The notes below the pieces were generated by a model that worked only from the letters and a program-made list of their open reading frames with translations, was not told the origin of the DNA and did not search any database. A DNA stretch of 64,000 nucleotides, from the NCBI GenBank assembly GCA_028023455.1, contig JAQFVV010000049.1, positions 2,830,036-2,894,035 on the forward strand, given 5' to 3'. The stretch comes from Epiperipatus broadwayi (Eukaryota; Onychophora; Udeonychophora; Euonychophora; Peripatidae). The position numbers and the translations under genes were made by a program. This document shows positions 11,186-24,184 of the stretch, piece after piece. How positions within the stretch are numbered: position 1 is the first letter of the stretch; each line of letters starts with the position of its first letter.

Positions 11186-12802
11186 CATTTAAATTCAATA
11201 TTAATAACTATTTCTTAATTTTTAATACTTTGTAGTTTATTGATTTTATGATTTTATGGTAGTTATGAATATATAAGCAATAATTTCATTATTTTATTTA
11301 TTTTATATTTAGTAATTCTAAATGATAATTAATTCACTTTTATTTAATTATTGTAATTATTATAAACTCGTTATAATCGAGTATTAAGAAAAGTTAATAG
11401 TTAATATAAATAAATTATGTTATTTTATTATCAAATTTATTTATTTTGTTGTTTGAAGTTATTTTAAACATCATCATTTCACTAAACTGGAAAAGTCATA
11501 CACTTCCTGGTGAACATACTAGGGTAACAGAAGTACATTGAAATAATGATGATCAGAAATAATACACCTGGAAGTGTGATGTCTAAGATTAATTTAAAAT
11601 GGATCTAAAAAAATGTTCTTCAAATAATTGTGCAGAATTTAATCCTCACTATACTAATGCCACTTTGATCATCTTCATCAGTATTCCATTACACTTAATA
11701 AAAACCATTGAAGTTGCAAGCCTTTTAAATAGTGAATTACTATTACACCATATTGCTTATTGTCTGAATGTTTGCGATGATGAATTTTATTTATAGTTCA
11801 ATGGTAGATGATTTCCATTATGTGATTAAACTGTTAAATGATTTTAGAAAAAAATCAACTTTATTAATGTTTTTTAAATACTTTCAACTATTATTAGTAC
11901 GATATGGATTAGCATTGAATATAATGTTTTTGTGGTATTAATTTTCCTTTTTTTCAGATGTTACATATCTGATTAGTAAGTTCATAAGAAGTTCAAAAAA
12001 CAGACCCGTGAGCAGCAGAATCAATCATTCTTAATTCCAAGTCAAATGCTCTATTAATTGTGCAGAACTGCACAGGAAATTAATAATCCAAAATATAAAA
12101 AGTAAGCAAATGGCTTTTAAATTTGACATTATTAAATTTAAGGTAATGCTTTAAACAACTAAGCTATTAATAAGAGTATCATCTTAAATTCAGTATTCTA
12201 ATGTTTCAATGTTATCTACTAAATTTCCATACTTTTTATAAATGGTCAGGCCGGCAACATCTGATGAAGAGCAGATTAATATTATTCAAAAGATAGTGTT
12301 TGATACTAAGCTGGATGTTATTGATAATAGTTGAATGAATTTAGAAAAATATAAAAGTTTAAAGTTTATAAAAACCCTAAACAGTTCCATTAGAAGATAT
12401 AATTAGTTCAACTTATGTATATTATAACAAAGATTTTCATGGTTATATAAAATAAAATCTTATTTAGGTCACTGGGTCACACCGTGTTCTAGTGTTTTTA
12501 ATTTTCTAATGTTTTAGTAAAATAAAGGCTTAGGTTATAATGAAAAACAATTTTCTCAAGTATTAACTATTGTGATTGCATGTAAATTAAAGAACATTCA
12601 TTACTATAATATTATTAGATAGTTATCCAATATTAGTAGGAGATGGATTAATAAATGTTTTTTATTTCCTTCCAGCCAACAAATAGTTGAATTTTTAAAA
12701 TTGTTTTTAGAAGAAGAAAAAGATAAAATAATAGGTCTAAATACTAGATACTCTGGAAAAATATGATTTAGGGACTATGAGAGCGTCTCTAGAAATGTAA
12801 AA
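11186..12802. other. No gene seen
   Basis: AT-rich, with short ORFs only. Nothing recognised. Confidence 0.35.
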
Positions 12803-12811
12803 AAGGCCAAA

Positions 12812-12874
12812 TAGTTATTAAAACAGGCAAAAACTCACTATACATATTGGTGATCATGTGATGTTTATTGGCTT
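12812..12874. mobile_element. Minimal 63 bp hammerhead-family relic
   Basis: Between 9 bp repeats (aaggccaaa at 12803-12811 and 12875-12883) lie about 25 bp matching the unit's GTTATTAAAACAGGCAAAA region, joined to the reverse complement of the unit start (GGTGATCATGTGATGTTTA). The whole ribozyme body is missing. Both characteristic termini are nevertheless present, which makes this the smallest copy in the window. Confidence 0.7.
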
Positions 12875-12883
12875 AAGGCCAAA

Positions 12884-15800
12884 CAATTTAAATAAATATG
12901 ATATTCCAGCCTTATGGGAGTCTGTTATTTTATCTTTTTCTTCTCAAATCAATTTTAAGAAATCAAATGACTGTAAAACAGGAGGAAGTAAAAAAAAATC
13001 TGTTAATCCATTTTCTATTAATATTGAACAACAATTTAATGGTATTCTTAATAAAGAATGTTTTTTAATTCACATGCAATCACAAAATGATTATTCCTTG
13101 AGAAAAAACAGTTCATTATAACATAATTACACCTTAAGTTCTGACCAGTATGAATGTTATTTCATTGCAACATTGACAAATTAAAAGAACTAGTACGCAG
13201 TATGACCTAAATTTATTTTCATAAATATGTATTTATATATCTAATTTTGTCACAAATGATGAGTGAGATCAGTCATTTCTTTAAAATATTTTGTAAATCA
13301 AGAATCTTATATAAATATAAAATCAGCCATTACAATGATTTCTTATGGTGAAAAATTTAATTTGTTATCCTAGATTCCAAATATGTTAAAAATCTAATTT
13401 AAAAAAAAAATAAAATTTAAAAAGAAGTGATAATAAATAAACATTTTATTGAGCATATTATTAATAAAATAATATAAACTTATGTATAGATATAGTATAT
13501 AATAAAACATTTTATTTGCTATGCTCTTTTTCTATATAATAAGATTTAAATTTTACAATTGCTATTTTGAATTTACTATATTAGACAAGCCTAACATTAC
13601 ATTGAATCACTGTTTATTAAAAGAAAATAAATTGAAACAAGTACAAAAAAATTACGTTAATATAATATATATATATTTAAATTTATTTTTGACCCCTTTT
13701 TATTTTCTATCATAAATGTTTTTGTAATTATTTAACCAATGAAAATTGTAGTTTTTTTTTTTTACAGCATTTTTACAAACATTTTTAAAAATTAATGGTC
13801 TGCATTTTATTTTTTATGCAAATGTTGTCTTAATTAAATAAAAATTAGATCAAATATTGTAAAATTGTTGTTTCATTTTTAATATTATAACTGGTGTAAG
13901 AATTATTTTTCCAGTATTTACTTAAATTGATAGGCATTTTTTCCTGGGGAAATTAAAATTTCTATAGGCATAAGAATTTTAAATAAAAATTAGTTAAATA
14001 AAAATTGTTTTAAAGCTGAAGTCCACATTTGTTAAATTATTTTTAGTGCTCTTTAATTTCATATAAAGTGAAAATTTATTTTTAATTAAAAACTGAATAA
14101 AATTTAGATATATGTATATTTTTTTTGCAATTGTTTATGTTCAAAATGAAAAATATTTTTGCCTATGTGATTAAGAGAAATCCATTACAGATTTTAATAT
14201 GTCTAAACTGAATAAATATTGTTTAGGTAAATCATATTGTTTAATTTATTAATATAATTTATTATTGTATAATATCTAAGAATTTTAATTATATAATGAC
14301 TAAATTTGTTACAGTATTTTTTGTGGGATTTAAATCTCATTATTTATTTTGTTAAAATAATATTACTTTGATAATATTGATATTTTGTGTCATCAATAAT
14401 TTTACAAAATTGTTACCACTTTAGAAAATGGTGGTCAGTTTAAAAAAGATTATTGTAATATATAATTTATTGCTAATCAAAGTATTCATATAGATTAATG
14501 ATAATCACTATAGCAAATCTTTGCATAAAAACTCCTCATTTACAATATCTGAGTGTACATGGATATCTAATAATTACTCTGGTTAGAGAATAATATAAAA
14601 AGAAAAACTACTAAGTCCTCACTAAAGAATAGTTTATTCATCTGATGTGTAATGATATTTTCTCCTTGGGGTTTCCTTGAAATACTTTTCTTGAAGTTAG
14701 TTATTTAAAAATTCATCATACCATATTGGCATAAATTTGATAAAACTCAGTGTCATAACTAGGTATAAATTATTTTAGCTACTAACTATATCCATCTCAT
14801 TTTTTAGTGATATCACTACTGTATTTGATCATCAATTTTAAACAAACTTTTTTGTTAAGGTACTAAGCATAGAAAAGACAATCTTTTAATATGTTGTTGA
14901 AAGAAGATGTATAATTATAAAGTAAAAGTATCAGGTGAATCATTTTTAACAATTCCCATTATCTACAAAAAATAACAGTAGAAATCTCTACAATGTATTC
15001 TCTGCAGTAGATTTAAAGATATCATCCATATCAGAAATCATTTGCTTTAAATTTTCTTTGATAAATTGATTTAATAATTGTGCTGATTATAAAAAAAAAC
15101 ATGAATGAAGAAAAATGATGCCCATTTTCTGAAGAATTTATCAGGTTAAATATTTATAACTGCCATTGAGCATTCTGAATCTGATTTTTATTTCAGTTAC
15201 AGAAAAAAAAAATCCAAATTTAAATTCTTTGTTCACCATGAAAACTTAAAATGTAAATACTTTACTGATACTTGGGAAATTAGATTTCCCTTGGAAATTA
15301 ATGGAAAGTTATAGATATAATATTCTTAGTTAGCTGAAATTTGATGCATTGTCTTTGGAAAATTAAATCTTTGGAATGTTTAGTGTTGGGAAATAATTTA
15401 AAGCTTAGTGTTGGCATAGAATTTACTATATAAAATAAACAAGTGATTTATTTAAAAAATATTAGGCTATCAATTCAAAAATGATACATTTTTAATATTG
15501 AGTAAGCCAAGTAGAATGTCTTAATTTGAAACCCATATGAGCAACCTTTGTCTGTCAGGCCTGATCTGGTATTCTACTTCTTTTGATTTGGTCCACCACT
15601 AATATATTTCAGTAATGTTTGTATGATTCATGGTGGAAGTAAACATGGTGTGTTCTACTAACCCACATTAATTAATTAAATCTTTCAATGCCAACTCCAC
15701 CTGTCAAATTTTGGAATAGAGCCTAGCAAGTAGTATGTTAAATATGACTCCATGTTTGATTTATTATTATTGCAATTTATACCTAACCCTTCTTTAAGCA

Positions 15801-16685
15801 TTCTAATGATTGAAATTTCAGAAATGAAATTTTAATATTTTGAAATCATGAAAATAAATATAAAAATGAAGCTTTTATTGATAACAAAAAAAACAAACAA
15901 ACATATGTTCATTGGTTGCAGGTTACCTATTGAAAAAGTTAGAACAACAAAATATTAGATATTAGAATTTTATGTTATTAAAAATGATATATTTAGAAAG
16001 AATTATCATTAAAAAAATACAAAAAATTATAAAAATTAATAATTTATTTACTTTTACTAAAATATTTTACCCACTGTATTTGCAAACACAATTTTTTTAA
16101 AGCCAGTAATGGTGGGTCTACTTTCTCATAACATACTTTCTAAAAGCAGTCTTTTTAAAAAATGAAATGTTTTCAAAGACAATCCCCTACCAATTATGTA
16201 GTTTTTGGTTTAATAATAAGTTTTTTTTTTACAAAAATATTGTGTCATAATCATTAACAATTACTGAAAATCACATTTATTGTATTATTTAGTTTAAAGA
16301 TAAATAATCTAAAGCATCAGCCAATCACAAATCTCATTCTAAGCCACTTCCTTCATTGCTTTGTCATAACACTAGAAGGGACTGTCAATCACACACAAAG
16401 GTCCATATAGGACTCTAATAAGCTGATATCTCTGTCTTAATATTTTGAAATAGTTAAGCTGATGTTATATGGTTTTGTGCAAAGCACACCATGTTACCTC
16501 ACATCTAGGTCCATTTCTCACTTTGACTAGCATTGTGTGAATGTGTTACAACATGTCAGTTCAGTATTTGCATTGGTGTTGTGCTTTGTTAAGTGCCTAC
16601 ATTTATATTGCATTCTGTTCAGTATCTGCAGTGTAAAAAACAGTTTTGTTTGACAGTTTTGAATGTAGCTTTGAAATTTGGGACA
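12884..16685. other. No gene seen
   Basis: About 3.8 kb of very AT-rich sequence with no supportable gene. The short ORFs here (such as 12858-13121 and 13521-13715) have low-complexity translations and no recognisable domain. Confidence 0.35.
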
Positions 16686-16794
16686 ATGTCAGGTGTTATT
16701 TCAAAAAAAGAAAAGTAGATGCTGAATAATCATCAAGTTTAAGACAACTGGATAGAGGATTATGATTTTATTCTGAATAAAAGTTTCCCTATAT

Positions 16795-18985
16795 TATAAC
16801 GATCTGGAGAAATGGAGCTTACCATCATCTGCACTACAGGGCGCCACTAGGTATTTGAACCTAGAAAATTTATAAAGTAGGCAGATACGTAAGTTAAAAA
16901 AAATTATTGGTTGATTCCGGTCGTTAGGCCATTGTCACTAGCTCAGTGAAACAGCAGAGATTTATATTTCATAAATTCTTATCTAAGAATAATTTTTTAA
17001 AAAAGAATAAAATAAGCCACTGCCAGTAATTAACATACAAACATTTATTTATGCACATATATATATATATATATAAATTTAACATTATTATTTTAGCATG
17101 TTTACTTTAACATTTAACATTATTTTTAACTTTTATTTTAGATTTTAATTTAATTTTAGAATTTAAATTTACATTTTAATTTTTATAATATTATAAGTTT
17201 ACATTTTAATTAAGTTTGCACAGATGGATTTATAAAAGTTTGTTTTATAAATGTTGAGTATAGATTGGTTACATAGATTACACACTTAAAAACATTCCAA
17301 GGTAAACATAAATGATCAAAATATAAAGTCATTGATGGAAATGCAGAGGGAAATTTATAAGAAACCCAATGGCATTCATCGTAAGATGCCGCAAGACACC
17401 AATAACTTAAAAGACATACGGCATAAATACATCTTAGATACTCACCATAAGGTATCAGTATTTACCGAATGTCTATATATTTTGATCAAAATGAAAAACA
17501 AAAACATAATTAACCGGTAACGAACCCATGCAAGCATCTATACCCAACTTAAATTTAATGCATCTTTATTTAGAGTGTCGAATATGAATAGACTACATAG
17601 ATTTGCATTTGAAAAGAAAATATTCAATCCTTGTTTAACCTTAGGCCAAAAGTTTGCAGTCAAACCAAACTTCAATCCATCTGATACATCAATGTGTTCA
17701 ATGTAATATGAATACGGTAGCACAATTAGGTTAAGAGAAGAAACTGCTTCTCATCAGAGAGGAATATTACATCTATCTGACGATAAGAGCAATAAAAAAA
17801 AACTCCATAGGAAGAAACTGCGGTCTCCATCTTATAATTCCTCCCATAGGCAAAACGAGTGTGTGTGGCATATAATAGCGATTCTGTCCGTAGTGAATCT
17901 CGTACTATATCTACTAATTACACCAATATATCCATTCCATTGACCTAATTCAACTACAAAATGAATAACCTAAGATTACCATCCCCTAATATAACTTTAC
18001 AAATCTATATAGCCATTCACGCCCGACTTAAGTTTAATATTTATATAGTTTAATTTATCAAAAAACAGAAATCATAATAAAAACTTAAAAGAACAAAAAA
18101 AAAAATGGAAATGATTTTACAAAAGAAATACATCAAATAAAATTATACCTAATTAATAAATAATTTAGTTTGGTCAGATAGGAATCTATTTTTATTTTTT
18201 TTTAAAATATGGAACAAGTTTAGAAGTAAAGTTCTTATTGTTTAAAAATGTTCATTAATTATATATATTTAAAGCTGAGAGTTCAAAAAGTTCTTACGAT
18301 TTCAAAACATTCCTTTTATCCATTGCTTGCCATTTAAACGTGAATTCCCATGCCATCCTAAAGAGATTGGTATTCTGTTGGCCAATTTATTTATTCATCC
18401 GGAGGTCTTTTGCTTTGGCTGGTCCTTAATGTAGAAAACAATTTCATTTCTTTTTTTTTAAACAAAACTGAAGGGGTTGAAGAGTGCGTCTTTTCAATCC
18501 CTTCTCCCACAACTCCGCACTAATACATATCACAACTCTTAATAATAACTCCCTAATAATTTCCAAACTTTTCCTTTTATATTACCTTTAGGATCCAATG
18601 AACATTACATCATCGTTGATGATGATCCTTCCATTGAGGTCCGATTTCCCTATGGATTTCTCTCATTTGCTATTAGTTTCTATTGTTTTCCTATCTGACC
18701 ATTGCTTATACATTTAAATGCCCAAAGGCTAGTTCACTTTGACTAATTAAAATAATCATTTGCATTTCTGATTAATTAATGTGTTTTCCAAACTTAAAGA
18801 TATTTTTATCTCTAAATATTTTTGTTGAAAGATTTAGTTTTTCTATTTTTAATAAAGTTTTATTTTAATAATTTTTTTTTATCTGTGCAATTTTATATAT
18901 ATACGAGTTTAAGATGATTTTTTTAATTTTCAATTTTTAATTCTTAAAAAAGAAATTTTTATTTGTGAACTTTTATTTTTTTCAT
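16795..18985 (-). mobile_element. Solo LTR inserted in the hAT gene
   Basis: This ~2.2 kb stretch is similar along its length to 32541-34484. Both begin TATAAC, share AAAATTTATA-AGTAGGCAGATAC near the left edge, a microsatellite-bearing middle, and ATCTGTGC then TTTATTTGTGAACTTTT near the right edge. No gag or pol lies between matching LTRs, so it is a solo LTR left by recombination. It separates the first ~36 codons of the hAT transposase from the rest. The orientation is inferred from the TGTAAC-type edge, which is the U5 end in the minus-strand LTR elements here. The right boundary is approximate. Confidence 0.7.
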
Positions 18986-19298
18986 GTTTAATAAAAAACA
19001 ACAACAATGTAACATCGTCTGTGCCCATTACAATATGTTTGCTGTGCAATAAATCCATATCCATCAACAAAGAATACAACTTGAAGAGACATTTTATTTC
19101 AAGACATGCAGATCAACAAAAAATTGATGGATAACTATGAAAAGTAAAATACAGATGTTGAAGAAAAACTTTGATTCCCAGCAGCAAATGTTCAACAAGC
19201 ACAGAATGCAGTTCCATAACACTATTAAAGACAGGTTTGTAATAAGTGAAAAAGTCATTAAGCATTGTAAGCCATTTGATGAAGGAGAATTTATTATT

Positions 19299-19531
19299 TT
19301 AAACCTTAAAACATCACATGATCACCATCTTCCATGCTTGCTCATAACTGTTATTATAATAGGCAAAACTCTCTCTATACAGTAGTGCCACTCTAAGCAA
19401 GACAGAGTAATCAGTGGATGCCAGAAGGCTTATGCATAAAATCCCTATCTAGTGCCTACTCATCCAATATCCCCAAACTAGTTTCTGGCTTATGGCACTA
19501 CTGTATAGAGAGAGTTTTGCCTATTATAACA
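19299..19531. mobile_element. Fold-back hammerhead-family element inside hAT, 13 bp TSD
   Basis: A 233 bp insert between perfect 13 bp repeats (agaatttattatt at 19286-19298 and 19532-19544) in transposase coding sequence. It reads from unit position 1 through the antisense side of the ribozyme region, then flips inside the ribozyme and ends with the reverse complement of unit position ~50 (TGTTATAATAGGCAAAAC). Because of this only the 3' half of the hammerhead remains. Removing it joins the flanking hAT motifs, which proves it is a later insertion. Confidence 0.85.
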
Positions 19532-20915
19532 AGAATTTATTATTAAATGTCTGCTGGATTTACAAGTGTAATATGTCCTGAAAAGCAAAGAGACTTTGAG
19601 AATATTAGTTTGTCAAGACATACTATTGTCCAATGGATTATCATCATAGCCAAGATATCCAAAAAAAATTAAAAGAGAAGATTGCTAGATTCAAAGCATT
19701 TTCCATTGCTTTGGATGACAGCACCAAAGCTTCTGATAAAACACAACTAGAAATATTTATTCAGGGAGTTATCAGGATTTCAGCCACTTGAAGGGACAAC
19801 AACCAAGAAGTCAAAACAGTTTGAGAGATTTGGGCTTAAATGAAGTTCTCTATCTGTCCTATGCACTGATTGAGATACTACAATGGTTCATATATGGAAG
19901 AGATTTATTGGAATAGTTCACAAAGAGCAATAGAACTACAGATGTATCTGGAAAATTGTATAAATTTTTGCATTATCCACCAACAAAATCTGTATCCAGA
20001 AACAATTAAATTCACAAATGTTATGGAAGTTGTAGTATACAGTATTAACTTTATTAAGTCATGTACACTTAATCACTAACAATTTAAGGAATATTTGGCA
20101 GATCTACTTTCAGATTATGAAGATGTGTCTTAATATTATGAAGTGAGATAGTTGAGTAAAGGTAAAATGTTAAAATGATTTTATGATCTGAGATAAGACA
20201 TTGCAAATTTTATCGACATAAAAGAAAAACAGTTAATCAATTAAGAGACAATAAGTGGGTGTGTGATTTAGCATTCCTTGTAGATGTCACTAGATACCAA
20301 AATGAACTGAATTTTAAATTTCAAAAACAAGAATAATTAGTTCATCTGCATGGTCATGTCATAGATTTTTTAATAAACTAAGATTGTTGGAAAGTAAGAT
20401 AAGAGCTACAAATTGTTATTATTTTTCTACTCTAATAACTCATAAAATATTCATTATAATTGTTATGGAGATGAACTGAAGGCACTAATAGAGCAATTTG
20501 ATACAATGTTTATCAACTTCCAAAGCAAAGATTTACTTTCACTATATTTGCTTGTCCAATGGATGTGGATGTAAATAATGTACCAGAAAACCTGCAGATA
20601 AAACTCATTGAGATTCAGGCAGATTTAGTGATAAAATCACAATTTAACATATTGCTTTGATTGATTTTTATAAACTTTATTTGGTGGAAGAAAAATATAC
20701 AAATTTACATACCTTTTCAAAAAAAATTATTTGCCTTTTTGGCAGCACATATATGTGTGAACAGTTTTATTTCAAGGATGAAATATAATAAATCAAAAAT
20801 TCAAACAACACTAAGCGATGAAAACTTTGAAAATTTTATGTGATTATCCTTAAATAATATTAATAACAATATTAATAGTCTCATTGTTGAAGTACAAGGC
20901 CAATATTGACATTAA

Positions 20916-21142
<227 letters not shown>

Positions 21143-21260
21143 GTTTCAAAGGATAAACTTTATTAGTATTCTAAAAGGTTATATAAGTTACATTTGACAC
21201 ATAGTTCTTACATATAAATTGGTTTCACAAAACTGCATATGTACAAAGATTTGATAAGTA
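21143..21260 (-). mobile_element. 3' end of an L1/Tx1-like LINE with (TAA)n tail
   Basis: Read on the minus strand, the sequence just before the microsatellite is AATAAAGTTTATCCTTTGAAAC. The complete LINE at 37.5-42.75 kb ends AATAAAGCCTTTATTGAAAC before its own (TAA)n, and the ~30 bp upstream are also alike (GTAACTTATATAACC against GTAAACTTATGTAAACC). This is probably a 5'-truncated relative. Its inner boundary was not found. Confidence 0.45.
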
Positions 21261-21609
21261 ACTGTATGTGTTATCAAACTAGAAGTATCTAAGAAAAAAA
21301 AAAACAGTTCATAAAAACAATGATGATCACTCAATCATATGATAATATTCAATTAGATATACTTCAATTAAATTAAAGCAAAAATGCATTTAGTTTGTGT
21401 CAGTTGGCTTTAGAACTGGCACAAGGATCCATGTTAGATATAGTTTTTTTTGTTAGTGCTTTTATATAAGTTCTTGTATATTCCAGGTGTCAATGTACTT
21501 AGATTGATCTGTAATCTTCATGTCTCTTTCACGTATGGTTTGCAGCTTATTTCTAAATGTGTTATATAAGTTACATCAATTAATATATTTTCTACTAAAA
21601 TATATGGTT

Positions 21610-21611
<2 letters not shown>

Positions 21612-21648
<37 letters not shown>
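21612..21648. repeat. (AT)n next to an LTR
   Basis: A pure AT dinucleotide run ending exactly at the LTR edge. The far LTR edge at 28717 also meets an (AT)n run, so the element was inserted into this microsatellite. Confidence 0.9.
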
Positions 21649-21652
<4 letters not shown>

Positions 21653-23300
21653 ACGGAAACCCGGTGATCGATTGCTTAACTTCCCTTTTATTTATATATA
21701 ATGGGGAATTCTTAAAATTTAAGATCATCCACTTTCTGCTACCACAAGCAGAGAGAACATACAGACATAAATGAGTCTATATCCATACTTGACCGAACCT
21801 GTAACTATACAAGGATAGCCCCAGGTTATCTTTCCTGGTCAACTATCTCTCGACTGCTGTAAGATTTAACAGAGTTACAGTGCTTGGATATTTATAAATT
21901 TTAATGGGATCAAAATCCTGCACCACCAGCTTCACATGTTAATTCAGTACTCAAAATGAGTAATAATTATTTCCCCAAGCCCTAAGACTATATTACTTTT
22001 TGGAGTGGTGAAGAACGAGATGAAACAGATTTAAATCAATAATAAATATATTTAATAGAATCAATTAACAATAAAAGAAATACTTTAAATCATTAACACT
22101 CAATAAAAAAACAGATTATTTGCTATAATGCTACGAGTAAACAAAATAAAAGATCCTATAAATGATTGTACATTTATAAATTGTCATTCCGGATATATAT
22201 AAAAAAGTTAAAGAATGTCTTTATCATTCAAAGTAAGAATTTGGCCATTGTCTCAATAAAGGTATGTGCACATGGAAATATAAAATGTAGTATACAAATT
22301 TACCTAGGTTTTTAAGTCTCCGAATTAATTAGAAGTCTTGCTGACCGCCACGTGGAATTTCTCCACTTCTTTAGCAGGGAACAGTCGCTCTTAAGTTAGA
22401 TTTTGGTTGTGGGAACTCCTCTGCATTTAGGACCAAGCAAAAATGAATCCTCCGGCAGGCGCTACATCAGCAGTTGTTATATCTATATGGAAACCATTAG
22501 AGCACAGTGAGTCTGGATCCGCATTTTGATGAGGCACCGACATTATAAATCATATCTTGTTAATTATGGCTGCTTATTATCGGAGCAGTGTTTCCACCAA
22601 CCTCTCATCAAGAAATCTCCAACTCTAATCACTATACTGAAACTTTTTAATTAAAAAATTCCAGTCCTTTGTCCTTTCGATCCTTTATTCTCGCTTTTAT
22701 TGCCACCTTTCTTTTCTTACTATGCCTTCGGCCATTTACATAGATTTGTTTTTTATATAATTTCGTAGCACTATTGCATTTATTTATTTCTTTTTTTTAA
22801 TTAAACAGATTTTAATAAAAAAAATATTTTTATTTTATTTTGACAAGCATTAATTATTGCTGTCTTTATCCCACTTCAAACACACTCCATACACACCTTT
22901 CATTTTATCGTTAAATGTGTACTTTATGTACTTTTATGACCCAGATCCTTATCTTTCGATCATGTTTTAAATTTTTATTTTATTCTTATTTAAACTTTTC
23001 AAACTTTACGTTTCTTATACATCATATTTCAATTTGTCTTTCATTTAGATTTCTTTATTATTATTAATTTTCTAATGTACAATTTCAATATTTCTAACTT
23101 ATTTTTCATTTCACAAAATCTTACTTTGGAGGGTAAAAGATAAGAATTTTTTCGATTCTAATTTCCTCTCTTTTCTTAATTAAAACATTTCTTTGTTTAT
23201 AATTTTTTAAATTCACTTTTTAGTATTCCAAATGCAATATTTAATATTCTTTAAATGTTAAATATCTATATGTGTGATCGCAATATGTGCAATCATCACA
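21649..23300 (-). repeat. 3' LTR of the gag-only element
   Basis: It matches 27075-28717 from (TG)TAACGGAAACCC to CATCACA. The first T has become A, probably through the neighbouring AT repeat. A purine tract abuts the inner end, as expected for a 3' LTR on the minus strand. Confidence 0.9.
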
Positions 23301-23320
23301 TTACGCCGTTCCCCTCCTTT
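23301..23320 (-). other. Polypurine tract
   Basis: Element sense reads AAAGGAGGGGAACGGCGTAA directly before the LTR's TGTGATG start. Purine richness and exact placement support the plus-strand primer role. Confidence 0.7.
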
Positions 23321-24184
23321 AATATTTTTCCTTAAAAAATTTTAATTTAATGCATTGAAAGCTAGATGCTCCTAACTACTGTTCGAACCCTTTCATATCC
23401 ATGCACTCCTAATATGACTTAGTGATGAGATTATTTTTTAGAGAGGCGACCAGGCAAATTACACCCCTACTCTGATGACCCAACCAGCATTACTAAACCG
23501 ATTTAATCTTGCTACAAACATTACATGAGTTTTATTTCTGCCTCTTACTTGTATATACAGGTTCGAGTCCATAGGATATCTTTGTGGCCCGATTAAACCT
23601 GTTTATACCTCACATTTTACAAATGATAACCCTCTAAGTGACAACTCTGGTCACTATACTGAGGTGGGTTGAGAGGCTGGCATCTTTTCATTCAACTCAT
23701 CCATGAGCTCAGAATATTTTACTGATAGCTCGTATTTTTATAAAGGGGTTCTTTCCCCATACATTGGATTCTAATCCATTGACTCACGATATTTGTCAAA
23801 TATCTAACTGGAAATCTTAATCCAGTGAGTCATTATGAGAAGGGGATCTCTGTTCCTGTCATCTTTATCTAATAAGATCTGGTGACTGCAGAACACACAT
23901 GAATGCATAACAGAGAAGGCTCACCATATACTGCTAAGATCACCTACACATATCTACACCTACACACCTTCAGCCTCTATCTACGATCTCACACTACTAT
24001 CTATCATCTGTTTTTCTTAGTTAATCCTAAAGTCCTTTATACTGTTTGGCCATTTATTGGTTCATCATTCCTTTATATTATCATGATTAATATTTCCTAA
24101 TTTCATGTCCATTTTCCATTACTCATGGTCCAATTCCATTTCCAATCTGGTTCCAGTGAATCCATTCTTTATTAGTGATTGCAC
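23321..24184 (-). other. Internal region between gag and PPT, no pol
   Basis: About 860 bp where an autonomous Gypsy would carry several kilobases of pol. Only short random ORFs are seen, and no catalytic motif was found on either strand. Confidence 0.5.

Larger units (their letters stand above)
16686..20843 (+). pseudogene. hAT transposase (GTF2IRD2/ZBED type), broken by two insertions
   Basis: The gene starts at the ATG at 16686 (MSGVISKKEK), an N-terminus typical of GTF2IRD2-like hAT transposases. It is interrupted at 16795 and resumes near 19005 with a BED-finger-like stretch (NLKRHFISRHADQQ). SEKVIKHCKPFDEGEF follows at about 19240, then a second interruption (19299-19531). From 19545 come motifs of the catalytic region (KAFSIALDDSTKASDKTQL, then DLAFLVDVTRYQNELNFKFQ). 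The C-terminal hAT dimerisation motif (FISRMKYNKSKIQTTLSDEN) ends at 20843. Many stops and frameshifts are scattered between, so the gene is dead. Domain order and near-complete span make the assignment firm. I did not find its terminal inverted repeats. Confidence 0.88.

Noticed and set aside
12254-12270. CATCTGATGAAGAGC as a hammerhead core
   Set aside because: The GAA segment, cleavage triplet and flanking helices are missing.
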